NCBI GenBank assembly: GCA_964017155.1
Contig: OZ024867.1
Span: 10,720,616-10,784,615 of the forward strand
Direction of reading: 5' to 3'
DNA: 64,000 bases
From: Oasisia sp. SBJ-2009
Taxonomy: Eukaryota; Annelida; Polychaeta; Sabellida; Siboglinidae
This document shows positions 49,099 through 61,034 of the stretch, piece by piece. Both the position numbers and the translations under genes were made by a program. The notes under the pieces were generated by a model that was given only the letters and a program-made list of their open reading frames with translations, had not been told where the DNA came from and made no database searches. Each line of letters starts with the position of its first letter. Position 1 is the first letter of the stretch.

Positions 49099-49233
49099 GG
49101 AAACAGCTGAGCTTGTCGTCCGATTTGTAATTGTCGTCGTGAAAACACTGGCATGTCCCTTTCACGCATCTGACTGTGATTGAACCGCAGTCGCTGCCTT
49201 CTTTCTGACATTTAGTTTCGCCCAATCGTATCA
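49099..49233 (-). CDS. exon C3: 6-cysteine EB/EGF-like module
   Basis: 135 nt, phase 1-1; acceptor ATGTATTGCAG, donor GTAAGA. Pattern C-x6-C-x6-C-x4-C-x-C-x13-C with LGETKCQKEGSDCGSITVRC, KGTCQCFHDD and SDDKLSCF. Intact reference for the damaged C2. Confidence 0.85.
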
Positions 49234-49929
49234 CTGCAATACATAAATATATCGATATAGCGATTGTGTAATAAATTATTATTGAGCTTTGTTACTGTTT
49301 CTTTCAAGCTGCATTAATAGTAATATATACAAATATAGATACATTTATTACAAGACACAACATTTATTTATGCAAGAAACTTTATTATTTCGTGAATTCG
49401 CACACACAAGACGGTTTTTCGCAAATCTTCTTCAACTTACAGAACGTCTTCGACTAACAGTAACATATGTGCGAATATATTAAACAATGCATACCTCACT
49501 AATCCTTCATAATAAAGGAATACCACGTTTAGTAATCTGTAACATTGATTGAGAGTTGTCAAATCACTTCTCTATTGTCACGTATATCAACCGGATTAAA
49601 AGTTGTCCGACGAGGGAACTGATTAATGGAACTGTATTGATGTGTGTTACTTCGTCGGCGGATTGCGAATTTATTGTGATTTATGTTACGTGTTTTAATG
49701 CGTTAGAACACTGCAAAACTATCCTTTGAAGTGAGAGACACATATATAGTAATAATATTGACATCACTGTCACCTATGCGTTGGCATATGGGTCTTGATC
49801 ATAACATTTACTAATAATTTATGTTAGAAACATACGTCATCGTCGCATGAATTCCATATTGGTAATACTCTTGAATATACATCTTGTTTGTTAAAAATGG
49901 TTCAAGCCGGACATAATGAAAATTTCACA

Positions 49930-51217
49930 TTAAAGGAACATACAACCCCAAAAGTAAAAATTGCTTAAACCATTAAACAATGTTCATTGAATCATATCCC
50001 ATATTTTGTTATTTTTTCTGAAATGATTTGTTAACTTTTAAGGATAATTAGTGAACCTCCCTGGAGGCTGACATTTTGGACATTTCGCCTGTGGTCGTGT
50101 GACGTCACAGATCCACCACCGCTAGCGCCTCGGGTGGGCAAAACAAAACGAATTCTTCACGTACCCACTGAGTCTGAGACATATTCATCTATTTAATTAG
50201 TTACAGAGCGTTAGCTATACAAAAAAAAACGCCGTCCCTTATAATATAAACATTCATAAAGAATAGGATAAAGAATAATGATGCTCAAGTAGAGACTGCA
50301 ACAAAGGAAATCGCGCAATCCATTTTGGACTTGGTTGGTTCGACGGAGCTTAATAACTTTTATTATCACCCACTTTCATATGTAAACAAATCGTTTATCC
50401 AACTAATTATTCCAGTCGACCGTCGCGCAATGAATATTTTACTAATCATTGATTTTCATTATAATAAAGGAAATACATTGAATGATATTCTAGTACCCCT
50501 AGTATTTGCATACATTAAGTTCGTCACTTTTGCGAGACCCTTCTTCGCGTGCAACACCGACCCTTCGCTTCGGCCCCGAACTTTTCGTTCTGTGCACAAA
50601 TTCAGTGGGGACAGTAGCTTCGTTCAACAGTCGTCTTTCACCCAATCCGGGCAACCTGTGTTCCATATCTACGGTGACATGGTCCTGGCAAACCATTTTC
50701 CGGTTGAAATTGAATGTTTCCACTGTATGACTCGTACCTATATTGTGGAGCCCTTTGATCGCCAACTCGCCCTTCGACGGCGGACTTCGTAGATAATTTA
50801 TTGGCATTTGGACAAATCTCTTTCCTTTCACGGACTCTTCTCCTGCCTTCTTTTGACATCCGTATGCTTGATATTCAAGCATTTCATTATCACAAGACTC
50901 ATAAAACAACTCGATTCATGTCGCTATGCTAGTGTTTACATATTACGCTGCGCCTATATCGCTGAGGTGGTGGACCGCCTACGTCACACTCACGCATTCT
51001 CTCGCGTTAATCTTCGCGAGTTCCCCGTGAAATGGGCAACAATGGCAGCGCCCATGGTCAGTGAAAATGCACGTTTCAAGATTAATGTTATGATGTATAA
51101 CATTCTTACAAAATTAAACAAAAAATTGTATGTGTTACAATATTCTATCATGAATGGTATGTGGGAATTGGGAGGATTTTAACGCATTTTCAACACTATG
51201 GTTGCATGTTCCTTTAA
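49930..51217. mobile_element. 1.28-kb TTAA-flanked DNA transposon, insertion specific to cassette 3
   Basis: TTAA at 49930-49933 and 51214-51217 flank 1280 bp whose ends are inverted repeats: AGGAACATACAACC at the left and AGGAACATGCAACC (reverse complement) at the right. The matching intron in cassette 2 (about 40482) runs straight across ('cacatcaatcgatagg'), an empty site with one change from TTAA. TTAA targets are typical of piggyBac and Kolobok. Open frames of 155 codons (plus 50325-50792) and 136 codons (minus 50499-50909) overlap; neither is recognised. Confidence 0.85.
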
Positions 51218-51559
51218 TCGATAGGCCTTCGTCTTCATTGAATAAAATAAAAAATAAATTGACATTGGGCAGATTTCATACTCCGTTTTTTTGTTTTTGT
51301 TTTTAGACTCATGGTTGTTCGTCCGACCATTTATCGCACTTCCGCGATGATTAGGTTACGCTTCACGTATTCAATGCACATTGCGTTTTAATTTATGAAC
51401 ACATCATTTATAACGTTACATCTGCAAATATTAAGTAGTATTATATACGTTTTACGGCATTTTCGTGAAGTCGAAATTACTCTCTGAAAGTCTGACGCTG
51501 GCTGTGAGAAAAGCATAGTCTTGGTTAACACGACCATCAACAACGATGTCACGATGACG

Positions 51560-52236
51560 AATCACATGCCCAACCTATGAACGAGCGCATAGGGCTTGCA
51601 AGTGGGTCAGGATACATGGCGAGACTCCGCGCGACTGGAGCTGATTTGGGGACTGGTCACAAGAAAAATGTTCGGTAGGTTACAGTTGTAACTTCCGACT
51701 GATGAATAATAGGAAAATCAGGACAAAAATATCTTGTGTTATACCTTTCTTATCTAAAGTGTCCTATTTAATATTGAGTTTACCACACAATCATAGACAT
51801 AGCGATTTATGTAGTGCAGATAATAGACATTCCCCAACATTTTAGGTCGTATGTGTCTTTTAACGGGATTTGCATTTTACATAGTTGTACGTTGTGGTTT
51901 CGATAAGTACTTATATCTGACAAGTTGTCGAAATGCACATGATCATAACACATGTATACGTTTGCCCCAAACAGATTGTACTGCGCGAAAAATGGCACTT
52001 TTCGTTTTTAATCAAGATTGCCAAACACAAGTACAAGCCGGCGATGCCATGGCAACCACCATAATAACTGTTTCTACTTGTAATAATCCTTCGGACAGTA
52101 TAACTGAAATAGTTAGACTGGAACAATTCAATTATTACAACCAAAAACAAAACGAAGTCCTATACGTTAACGTGGAGATTATGGACGTCCTGCCCCCAAC
52201 TGCCCCCAGCCTCCTTTTCGCGCGCGAGACTTGCAT
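51560..52236. other. ~0.68-kb sequence present only in cassette 3
   Basis: Between 'cacgaccatcaacaacgatgtcac' and the SINE head, cassette 3 has about 680 bp with no counterpart in cassette 2. An open frame of 135 codons (51851-52258 plus) is unrecognised. No TIRs were identified; insertion or deletion cannot be decided. Confidence 0.5.
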
Positions 52237-52307
52237 GCCCTATTGGCTCAGTAAATAGAGCGTCTTACTGTCTACACAAGGAACCCAGGTTCGAACCCTG
52301 TGGGCCC
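52237..52307 (+). mobile_element. tRNA-like SINE head (cassette 3 copy)
   Basis: Best preserved of three paralogous copies: D-arm-like GGCTCAGTAAATAGAGC (GCTC pairs with GAGC) and T arm CAGGTTCGAACCCTG. The acceptor stem pairs only partly and the anticodon arm does not fold properly, so it is a SINE or tRNA pseudogene. It was present before the cassettes duplicated. Confidence 0.7.
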
Positions 52308-52384
52308 TTCAATATTGCGTATTGTGAAAATGGCGGTGTTGAATCTGTATGTGTTTGTCGATACATCACGATGTAATATTGTGT

Positions 52385-52688
52385 TCACGATCAAGGAAGA
52401 GAAAAGTACTAGAGGACATGGAGTTACATTTGCAAAGAAGCAGTGTAGATTATATATTAGACAAATTTCATTTTCACAAAGAACAGTAAACGAATGGAAC
52501 ATGTGATCAACTGATTGTGTAGTTGCTAGTAGTGTTAATGTATTTAAACATGACATCGACATATACCTAAGATGGACGGGGTATACTTAAATAGTTGGTA
52601 TCTCGATAAGCGAAAGGGCTTCCTAGTCCACCTGCGATCTATATTTGAATATGTAAGTGGCAATTTGGTTAAATCATGTTAAATATGG
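52385..52688 (+). mobile_element. 3' fragment of the CR1-like LINE
   Basis: About 300 bp aligning with 10270-10577: 'aaagaacagtaaacgaatggaac', then 'gtgttaatgtatttaaacatgacatcgacat', then 'ctcgataagcgaaagggcttcc' and the 'ggttaaatcatgttaaat' tail. Absent from the matching cassette-2 site (about 40955), so it inserted after duplication. Confidence 0.85.
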
Positions 52689-52784
52689 ATATTTGGTTAT
52701 TTTTTATTTTCACAACAAAGAACACTAACATGCTATTCAAACGTTTGGCACAGCAACGTTAATGCTCACGATCTGTTGACTTAC

Positions 52785-52925
52785 GTGGGATGCATTTCAT
52801 TTCTTTTGTTAAAAAGTGGTTTTCTTTGCACAAACATTTCGAATATCCACACTCTTTAACATTCCAGCATTCGGCGTTATCAAATTTGCAGTCCGAGGTT
52901 TGTTCACAATCATCATAAAATATAC
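52785..52925 (-). CDS. exon D3: 7-cysteine EB-like module
   Basis: 141 nt, phase 1-1; acceptor ATATTACAG, donor GTAAGT. Pattern C-x5-C-x6-C-x5-C-x4-C-x-C-x11-C with CEQTSDCKFDNAECW and KECGYSKCLCKENH. About 80% similar to D2 by eye. Followed on the minus strand by C3 at 49.1 kb. Confidence 0.85.
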
Positions 52926-52949
52926 CTGTAATATAATCAAGGGGTTATT

Positions 52950-53080
<131 letters not shown>

Positions 53081-53372
53081 ATTCCACCACAACGTGTACT
53101 ACAAGTAACGGTGTAATGCATACATTTTAAATGTTGGTGTTACCATCACACGTGTGTATACTCCAGATAACATTTGATTGTCTTACGATCCAATTTATAA
53201 TAATCTTACAACGCACTTGGAGTAACAACATGTAGCAAAAAATGGCTATGATTATGAGGAGAGTATTGATCAGTATTATTTTGAAGAATACGATGAAGAC
53301 AAATACTGTGCTTTGGATCGTGACAATGATGCGGATGACTTTATAAATAAAGATTATAATATTTAAAAGATA

Positions 53373-53440
<68 letters not shown>
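53373..53440. repeat. (TA)n microsatellite
   Basis: Pure TA tract, intronic. Just to its left the 'gattatgaggagag..gatcagtattatt.tgaagaata' stretch is shared with 29.87-29.93 kb of cassette 1. Confidence 0.95.
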
Positions 53441-53442
<2 letters not shown>

Positions 53443-53885
53443 GCATACATATATTTAACTTGATATTGTGTCCCTTATGTAAATATTGTTCAACCGTGAC
53501 GTCATCCACAAAAGACGAAAATACAACCATTTAGGGAATGTTTTTAATATAAACACAGTAGCAGGTAACATAAAATTAAAACAAAAACTGGAATGCTTTA
53601 AGGTAACAAAAGAAGAATACCTATAGTGTGTCTAACTAGAAGAAGATAGCAGACAAAGTTACGATAGTAGACGTTTAATCGCCAATTATGAGAGCAAACA
53701 GTTATTGAATCACATGGTATAACTTATCTCGTGAATGACGGTATGTTTGCGTCTATATATCTATACTGTCATACATTTGTCTACGTCTTTCTTCTAGTTC
53801 AATATGTATTAAACACTCACATTTAAATACCATTGCATTATGTGTCTTTTACACGTTGATGTATAAACAGGTTGATATGACTTAC

Positions 53886-53915
53886 CCCTCTTGTCTTCTT
53901 TGACGGGGGTGGGTT
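53886..53915 (-). CDS. 30-nt candidate micro-exon (m2 type)
   Basis: Minus strand: acceptor TTTCATAAG (weak polypyrimidine tract), 30 nt, donor GTAAGT. Phase 1-1, reading PTPVKEDKR. Position before D3 and the 'gatatgacttaccc' flank match the 33-nt exon at 30501. The weak acceptor lowers confidence. Confidence 0.5.
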
Positions 53916-53919
53916 CTTA

Positions 53920-55150
53920 TGAAACATGAAACATTAATACATGACAACAACACGAATTAAGTAAAATTAATATTCATAACTTCGGTCACGTATCCTCATA
54001 CGAAACTATTGACAGGCAATGCGCATTAAGTAATGGCATTTACATTGCATTATTTAACTTAACGTTGTTGAACAATATACTATATTATACTTAAATGTGT
54101 GAACGATATGGGTATATGGAATAGAACCCTGTTGATTGTGGAAGAAATTGTGTTGGCACGTGCATCTCTCATCTCATATCAATCCAAATATTTAAGTTTA
54201 GTTTGGCTGCCCACAAATCTTCATAAAATGTTTGTGTGCGTGCTCGCGCGCGTGTGTGTGTTAACGGGGAATACGCTGTAGTGAATGTATTTATTGAGAT
54301 AAAGAAAATATAGTTTGTTAATGGCGGATATATAATTATCAATACATATCAAAGGCTATACACCAGACCACCGCATTTAAAAACCAAATGTGTGACAAAA
54401 AAGCGTGTCTCTAATCTGCGCATTTCATAAGCATGAACATATTTGTTTCGGGTGATATCTTTAAAAAAGGTGGATGTTTACAAAACGAGGAATGTGTAAA
54501 ACTCGATACAAGTGAACAATTTTAAATAATCCGCCATTTTGGAAATGTCCACCTTTTGAAAGATGACTGCCGACAAATTATTTCCAAACAACATATTTGA
54601 ATATCGGCAAAATTCAACAACATGATTTACATCGATAGCCGGCAAATCGAACAATGCCGTAAACAAATGTGTTATATGTGATATTTCAGATGTGACGTTT
54701 AGAGTACGATCTTTAAAAATGGCGGACATAAAAGACGGAGAAGTACTAATAACTGTCAAAACATCTATATATATCTCCACATGTGTGTTATTGAAGTGAA
54801 TACCATTTGTCTTGGGAAACGTCCTTTGTGAAGTGTCATACGTCATACTTGAGATGCATACCAGTCTTCAAAGAAGTCAACCTTTCCATTTTGTAATACT
54901 AAGTTTAGTTTGTATGAATTCCTGTGACATTCATATACTTATCAACTCTCGCACTTTGATAACTGCATTGCTACATATCTGTGCTGTACAAACTGTTATT
55001 AGTAGAGTCCTATCCAACAGTTGAGAACTGAAAAGAAAACCTATTGTAGTGGTGAACATTTGCAGAATAATATATATGTTCGTATCGTATTTTAACTCCA
55101 AACGTAGCAGGTAGATAAAACTAATGCTTAATTGTACTGCTTAATTTACA
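53920..55150. other. intron between B4 and D3; no exon seen
   Basis: No 24-nt m1-type micro-exon with good splice sites was recognised here, unlike the matching introns of the other cassettes. Confidence 0.45.
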
Positions 55151-55168
55151 TAAAAGATTGGGTCCTAG

Positions 55169-55169
<1 letters not shown>

Positions 55170-55266
<97 letters not shown>
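55170..55266. repeat. (TA)n microsatellite
   Basis: TA tract of about 95 bp. Confidence 0.95.
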
Positions 55267-55659
55267 ATATTGGAATTGTTCAGTCAGACCCCTGTGTTAA
55301 AGGTACCACATGAAATATAAGCCATTACTTGTTTGACAGACGCAACGTATCAAGAGCATACGTCTTCTTGAGTTGCTGCAATACATGTTCTGCCTATAGT
55401 AAAGGCAAGGTTGTCGGAATCCGCATTACATTACAAGCGTGTTATACTACCGCGCGAATCATGTCGCATCGTCACGCCGATTGAACATTTCACTGCTATC
55501 ATAAGAACAACGTATAAAACGTGTTATCTTAATTCGCTCTCATCTGATCATATAAACTTGCGATCACTGCTACGGGCATAGCTCATGCATGCTTGACGAA
55601 AGGAGTAATGCCGACTGAATTAAAGAGAATGCCTGTGTGTGGTTAACAGAACTCGACCG

Positions 55660-56770
55660 TATGCATGACAGTGTCGTCTTGCTTATACATCTCAGCGCTG
55701 CTGTTAATACACTATATCACACAATACTTTTCAATCAATGACCTCGGCGGAGTCGTATTGCACTGCGTTGAGTCCTTCATTTGCGATCGCAGCCTGAATA
55801 ATGTCGTTGGTAGTGCAACTTCAGTGGAAACGATTGTGCACATTGGTGTACCCCAATGATCAACGTTAGACCCACTGCTGCAGTGCTACGTGCAGCAGAT
55901 TAGCGACATCATTCGCATATATAACTTGTCGTATCACCATTTTGCTGATGACTTACACACAACTCCTACGTCAGTTTGAGTTGTGTTTTCACTTACTAAG
56001 GCGGTACATCATGTCGAGCAGTGCATTGATGCCATCACAGATTGAATGACTTTCAGCGGTTTGTTAATGAACAACGCGAAACCCGAGGTGCTACCAGTTG
56101 TACCCTGGTCGGCATCTCATGTGGTCGCTGGCTTGTATGACCGCATTGGTTCAGAAGTCTATGCTGCCGAACATGTGAGATATCTAGGAGTATACCTATA
56201 TCAACGTGTAAACATGACGGCGCAGTCTTTTCGAACATTTAGTAGCTGTACTTACGCAACATCGGCCAAAACCACCGGTAACTGCCACAGTCGAGAACAG
56301 AGCATGTATTAAATGGAACGGCAAAGTCGTACATAACCTTTCGCATTCCCTTGGCACTTCTGCCAACAATACCGGCAGGCTGCACCGACTGCGGAATGAT
56401 GTGTCTGATTTAATAACTCGCGACAGTGGGTTACCACTCCTATGAGAACTGCACTGGCTGCCTATTCAGCAACGGATTACCTATACAATAGCAGAACTGA
56501 CATAACGAGTGTTGAATACCGAACTTTCGCCACAATAATTATAATTATTATATGCAAGAACCTGACCTTCTTCAGCCAGACAGCTACGTATCGCTGAAGG
56601 CGAAACAAAGCTGGCGAATTTGCATTCATCAAAGTAGCTGCAACAGGATGTCGTGCTTTAGCAACCACTCTGACGCACAAGACTACCTTGAAATTGTTCT
56701 TGGCAACATTAACAACTCACCTATTTAATACCACCTATACCGACTAATTTGCAGCTGATACAGTTTTCTT
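55660..56770 (+). mobile_element. heavily decayed LINE, reverse transcriptase to 3' part
   Basis: Plus strand: a VHIGVPQ then DPLLQCYVQQISDII stretch (the VPQG..LGPLLF block), YHHFADDLH (the FADD box) near 55930-55960, EHVRYLGVYL at about 56170, then HCHSREQSM-like and RNDVSDLITRDSGLPLL-like pieces towards 56700. Numerous stops and frame changes. It lies in the intron between B4 and D3. Confidence 0.7.
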
Positions 56771-57058
56771 CTTCCAGTAATGTATTGTTATTTTGTATTC
56801 GGTTAACAGCAAAATAAAAGTTAATGTACACAGTACAAAATGTCTGCCGCCAAGAGTATATGTTTCAATACCATTAACCGGTTTCAGTCAAAACAGCTAC
56901 GTTTGTTTAAAAATAAGTGATTCGATGTAACGATTTTGAATACGTTACTGTGTACCTTCCCCGACTTTCATATCCGGCACTGCTATTGTAAATAACAGTG
57001 ACTCTCTATCCAACCTGAACAACGAAAAGGTCAACAAACAAGAGTATGACGTGATTAC

Positions 57059-57166
57059 TTGATTGGCATGTTCCGAAGTCTATTTTCTTACAAGGAGCGC
57101 ATGCCAAATCTTTGCCACACCTGTCGTTGTTCACGTCGCATATGTCCTTAGCCTTCAGCGGACGTT
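57059..57166 (-). CDS. exon B4: 5-cysteine EB/EGF-like module
   Basis: 108 nt, phase 1-1; acceptor AATTGCTTTTTAG, donor GTAATC. Pattern C-x6-C-x5-C-x2-C-x7-C (KAKDICDVNNDRCGKDLACAPC). Shares the 'KA' residues after the splice site with B1 and B3. First B module seen in the window. Confidence 0.8.
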
Positions 57167-57169
57167 CTA

Positions 57170-58530
57170 AAAAGCAATTAGGATAAAACATTTCAGACAA
57201 ATACTATTCTACCAAATACCAGATATGTTAAACTAATATTGATCGTAACGCTATTTAGCAAAGTAAATCAATAAAACCATTTATCATAGACGAGACCGGG
57301 GAAGCTTGTTGTAACAAATAACATATTTCAGAATTGCATAATGTGGTGCGTCCTAAAGCGTTATAAGTTACCTAGGTACGAGGCTTTGGATAACATAAAA
57401 ATAACACATTACAGGATCGATCGAAATTGTTGTCATGTCAAAGGGTCCCCACATATCTCCCGCAGGTAACTAGTGTATAGTTAAATGCCTGGCTTATTAC
57501 ACATTTGCGGCGTAATGAGTTATACGAGGTGTCGTAATGTGCTTTCCCCGAATACGGTAGTACCTCTTTTCTTTTGAAATGGCGTAACTTTATGGCGTTT
57601 AGTCGGATTCATATGATATTACACATTCCATGCTCAAATATACTGTTGAACATGCTGTGGTCTTGCAGAATAATTTGCATTAGCAGTGTTGTCTTCACGC
57701 CTTCTGTTACAACCTACCCCGTTGCAACTAGCCCCGGTCTCCCTATGCAATCGCACACTACCATCGATCCGTCACCAGAATATGGCTCATTTATGGTGTG
57801 AAGTCACACATTATGACATGTACAGCAGGGATATATTCTAATTTATAAACGACACTATTGCATCACTTCACTGACATATTGACCAAATACATACAAACAA
57901 CCTCTAGAATTTAAATCACATATATCTTAAAATATATCAAATGCCGCATATAATTCTAATTGTGAGACACCTATTGGCTGATTCTGGCGATATTTCTGAA
58001 CAATAATATTTATCACTGGGCAATGTCACTCCTGTTGAGCGAAATGTATTTTATGTATCAGTATAACATATATGAGCTCAAGGAATAATAATATTAGTGG
58101 AGCGGTAACTGTTATATGGGTTTTACCTGAAAAGTGTATTCGTATTATTCGTGTTCGTTAATGAACTAAATTTGAAGGATATTTCACGTTCGCTAAATCG
58201 TGCTGTCATTAGATTACTTGGACTATGTAATATATGTAGTAATGTTCTCTTCTCCTGAAATGTTTGCTTAACTTAATAATTGTATAAATATAGTTTTTAA
58301 ACAAAATTGGACGCATTCAATTGTAATTATAAATATAATTTTAAATGATATTTAATCCTGTTATAATGTATGTCTACTAATTGAAATTATAGATTTAGAA
58401 GATTTTTAGGGACATTTTATAGATATTTATTTATTTAGTAACTAATTTACACAATTTTTTTTTCATTTTATAGAACACATTATGTACAATGTATATCTTA
58501 TTATATGTTATATTCATTTGTCATATTTCA
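57170..58530. other. intron between A4 and B4; no exon seen
   Basis: Unique AT-rich DNA; nothing supported. Confidence 0.5.
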
Positions 58531-58534
58531 TTGT

Positions 58535-58726
<192 letters not shown>

Positions 58727-58810
58727 GGCACTGTACACTACAGTCGACGCCATACTACATTTAAATTCATCATGTAATGCACGCTTTATTATTAGTGAAG
58801 GTACACTTAC

Positions 58811-58972
58811 CACCATCAGGAATGCATCTATACTTTACAAGTGACGTGTTTATACGTAGGCTTGTCGGGACTGTAAGCGTGTACATTTTTAGAGGGCAGC
58901 GGCATGTTCCGTTTATGCATTCCAGGGGAGGCTCACAGTGTTCCTCCTTCAAGCAAGACTCGCGGTATTGGC
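58811..58972 (-). CDS. exon A4: 6-cysteine EB/EGF-like module (most 5' exon found)
   Basis: 162 nt, phase 1-1; acceptor AATTATTTCCAG, donor GTAAGT. Pattern C-x5-C-x5-C-x4-C-x-C-x23-C with YRESCLKEEHCEPPLEC, INGTCRCPLK (N-x-T sequon) and YRCIPDG. More diverged from A2 and A3 than they are from each other. No signal-peptide exon was found further upstream, so the gene probably continues beyond the window on this side. Confidence 0.85.
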
Positions 58973-58979
58973 CTGGAAA

Positions 58980-60440
58980 TAATCAATTATTTGTGTTGTG
59001 TACACACATGCAAAACACCTGTATACGAAGGTAACCCTTTGGGTCTATATGAGCGTAACAATTAACCAGTGTGCGATATTCCGACGTACTACAAACACTG
59101 GTCATCATAGGAGCATTCATTTACTTAAAGATTTCATACGAACACAATTTGGTTGAACAATTAAAGCCGCATGCTTCGAAGAAGGCTGTCTGTGCTTCGA
59201 GATCGCCCCCGTTTTCTGCACTTTTTTAAAGTAATTGTATCGAGTACAACTACCTCAAGATAATCCATGTTGGGACAAATACTTTACCAACAATTCCAAA
59301 CCCGAATTATATTGTTTTTTGGAGCCACACAATCATAATTATCGACTATCCCAAGCCTAACTGTGAATTCCCACGGTCCCGTCCGTTTCCCAAACGCGAC
59401 TTTTCTTAATCTTTCTCTTGGGTACAATGCGCAAAACGTACACAGCTTTGTACAGGGATGTGACATCTTATTACAATGAAGTAATGTAGGCGTTTATTTT
59501 CCTTATAAACTGTTTTACTAGATACAAGAGTATATGACCTATATGTTATATATGTAAAACAACTTTTAAATGCCATATCGCAAAGGCCAACAGTTCTTTG
59601 GCTGCAACCTTTAAATGTTAATATCATGTTTTTAAGAGCATAGTATACAATACTACTATTTTCGTATTGGCATAAGTCTAACGGGGAAGTGAAACTCTCG
59701 ATGCCAGATTTTCTACGAAGATGACCCTGTCTATTCAGATTAATTAATGTTCTTTCAATAAGGTTGTACAAGCTTTATCTACTGATACAATAGTTTTAAT
59801 CCTACTTTTTAATGCTACTGGGTATTGGTATATTACTGAATATATATATACTCCTACATTACATGTTGGTTCTCTGTGACGATTGAACGTGTTTCATGTG
59901 GCATACATTAGTATACAAAATGCTCAAATTAAACCATATATAATATATTAGTGGCATCAGTACTAACAAGAAGATCAATATTGACGCGGGCGCGCTGCCA
60001 ATCAAGAGCCAAATCCCCATGATACAAGACAGGAAGGTAGTACCGGCTGATAGAACAAATGTTTGTTCTACCTGCCAAATCTTGTTTACGAGGCAACATG
60101 TAATATCAGAAATGTGTGGACCTTATCAAGCGATATATCGAAAGTCAAATACAGCCAAATCCTATTTGAAAAGACCGTTTTCTTTCCATATCTGGAAACG
60201 GGACCATTTTGACAGGTAAATCACATGTTATCGATTGGCTTTGTAAATTAAATTAAAAGGCTTGTTCGTCTTCCAAACCCGAATTAGATCTTTTTCAGAG
60301 CCACAATATCCCAACGCCGCTCTCGTTAATCGTGTCCTTTGGTAAAGTGCGATGAGAGGTGTGCAGTTTTCATGTAAGTTAGTTTGTACTTAACCTTTCA
60401 AAATATAATGATACAATTTACTAACCCTGTATATATATGT
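58980..60440. other. no gene; dispersed-repeat pieces
   Basis: Blocks of the type 'aacccgaatt....t.ttttcagagccacaat' occur at about 59297, 60280 and also 47465, so a dispersed element of unknown class is present in several copies. No coding exon recognised. Confidence 0.45.
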
Positions 60441-60444
60441 ATAC

Positions 60445-60447
<3 letters not shown>

Positions 60448-60533
<86 letters not shown>
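60448..60533. repeat. (TA)n microsatellite
   Basis: Pure TA tract. Confidence 0.97.
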
Positions 60534-60535
<2 letters not shown>

Positions 60536-60659
60536 GTCAAGACAGGCGCAAACTATTTGTCCCGGCAGTGGCTAGTCGAGAGATGTTGGGAGTTCCATAC
60601 ACTAACCGCCCTTGATGCTATGGAACGATATTAGGGCCATAATTCAACATGTCATATTA

Positions 60660-60845
60660 TTGCAGATAATCTGCAATAATACGACGTCAGGCATAATGAA
60701 GACAGGCATAATACGAATTCGGGCATAATACGAAGTCAAGCATAATGCAAGCAAGCACAATACGAGCAAGAATGCGAGCAAGAATGCCAGCTTGCATAAT
60801 GCGAGATAGAATGCAAGCGAGCATAATACGACTTGGCATAATCAG
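60660..60845. repeat. degenerate 'gcataatacga' short tandem repeat
   Basis: About a dozen imperfect units built on GCATAATACGA and GCAAGAATGCGA, unit length roughly 12-18 bp. Confidence 0.85.
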
Positions 60846-61034
60846 CACTCGCTAAGTTTGTGCTGCCATCTAGCGAACTACGCCAACCTGAAAATTGAAA
60901 ATACTGAAGTATCCCTTTCATTAACAAATGTTTTGGCTCAGGCTATTCACCAGCGAGCTGCTCGCTAAGTAACGTCAAGTCGAACTGTTATTTTGTTGTT
61001 TGTAATGCGCCTTATTTATCCTCTGGAACAATTC

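Noticed and set aside
50325..50909. Overlapping 155- and 136-codon frames as a real gene
   Set aside because: They lie wholly inside a TTAA-flanked insertion, overlap on opposite strands, have no recognised motif and no splice evidence. Recorded with the element instead.
52237..52307. tRNA gene
   Set aside because: D and T arms are good but acceptor and anticodon stems do not pair, and paralogous decayed copies sit at two other places in the array.
54478..54846. 122-codon minus-strand frame as an extra exon
   Set aside because: No cysteine pattern, no matching frame in the other cassettes and no convincing splice borders.
59406..59771. 121-codon minus-strand frame as an upstream exon of the cysteine-rich gene
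   Set aside because: Contains cysteines but not in any module spacing, and lacks a fitting phase-1 acceptor and donor pair.
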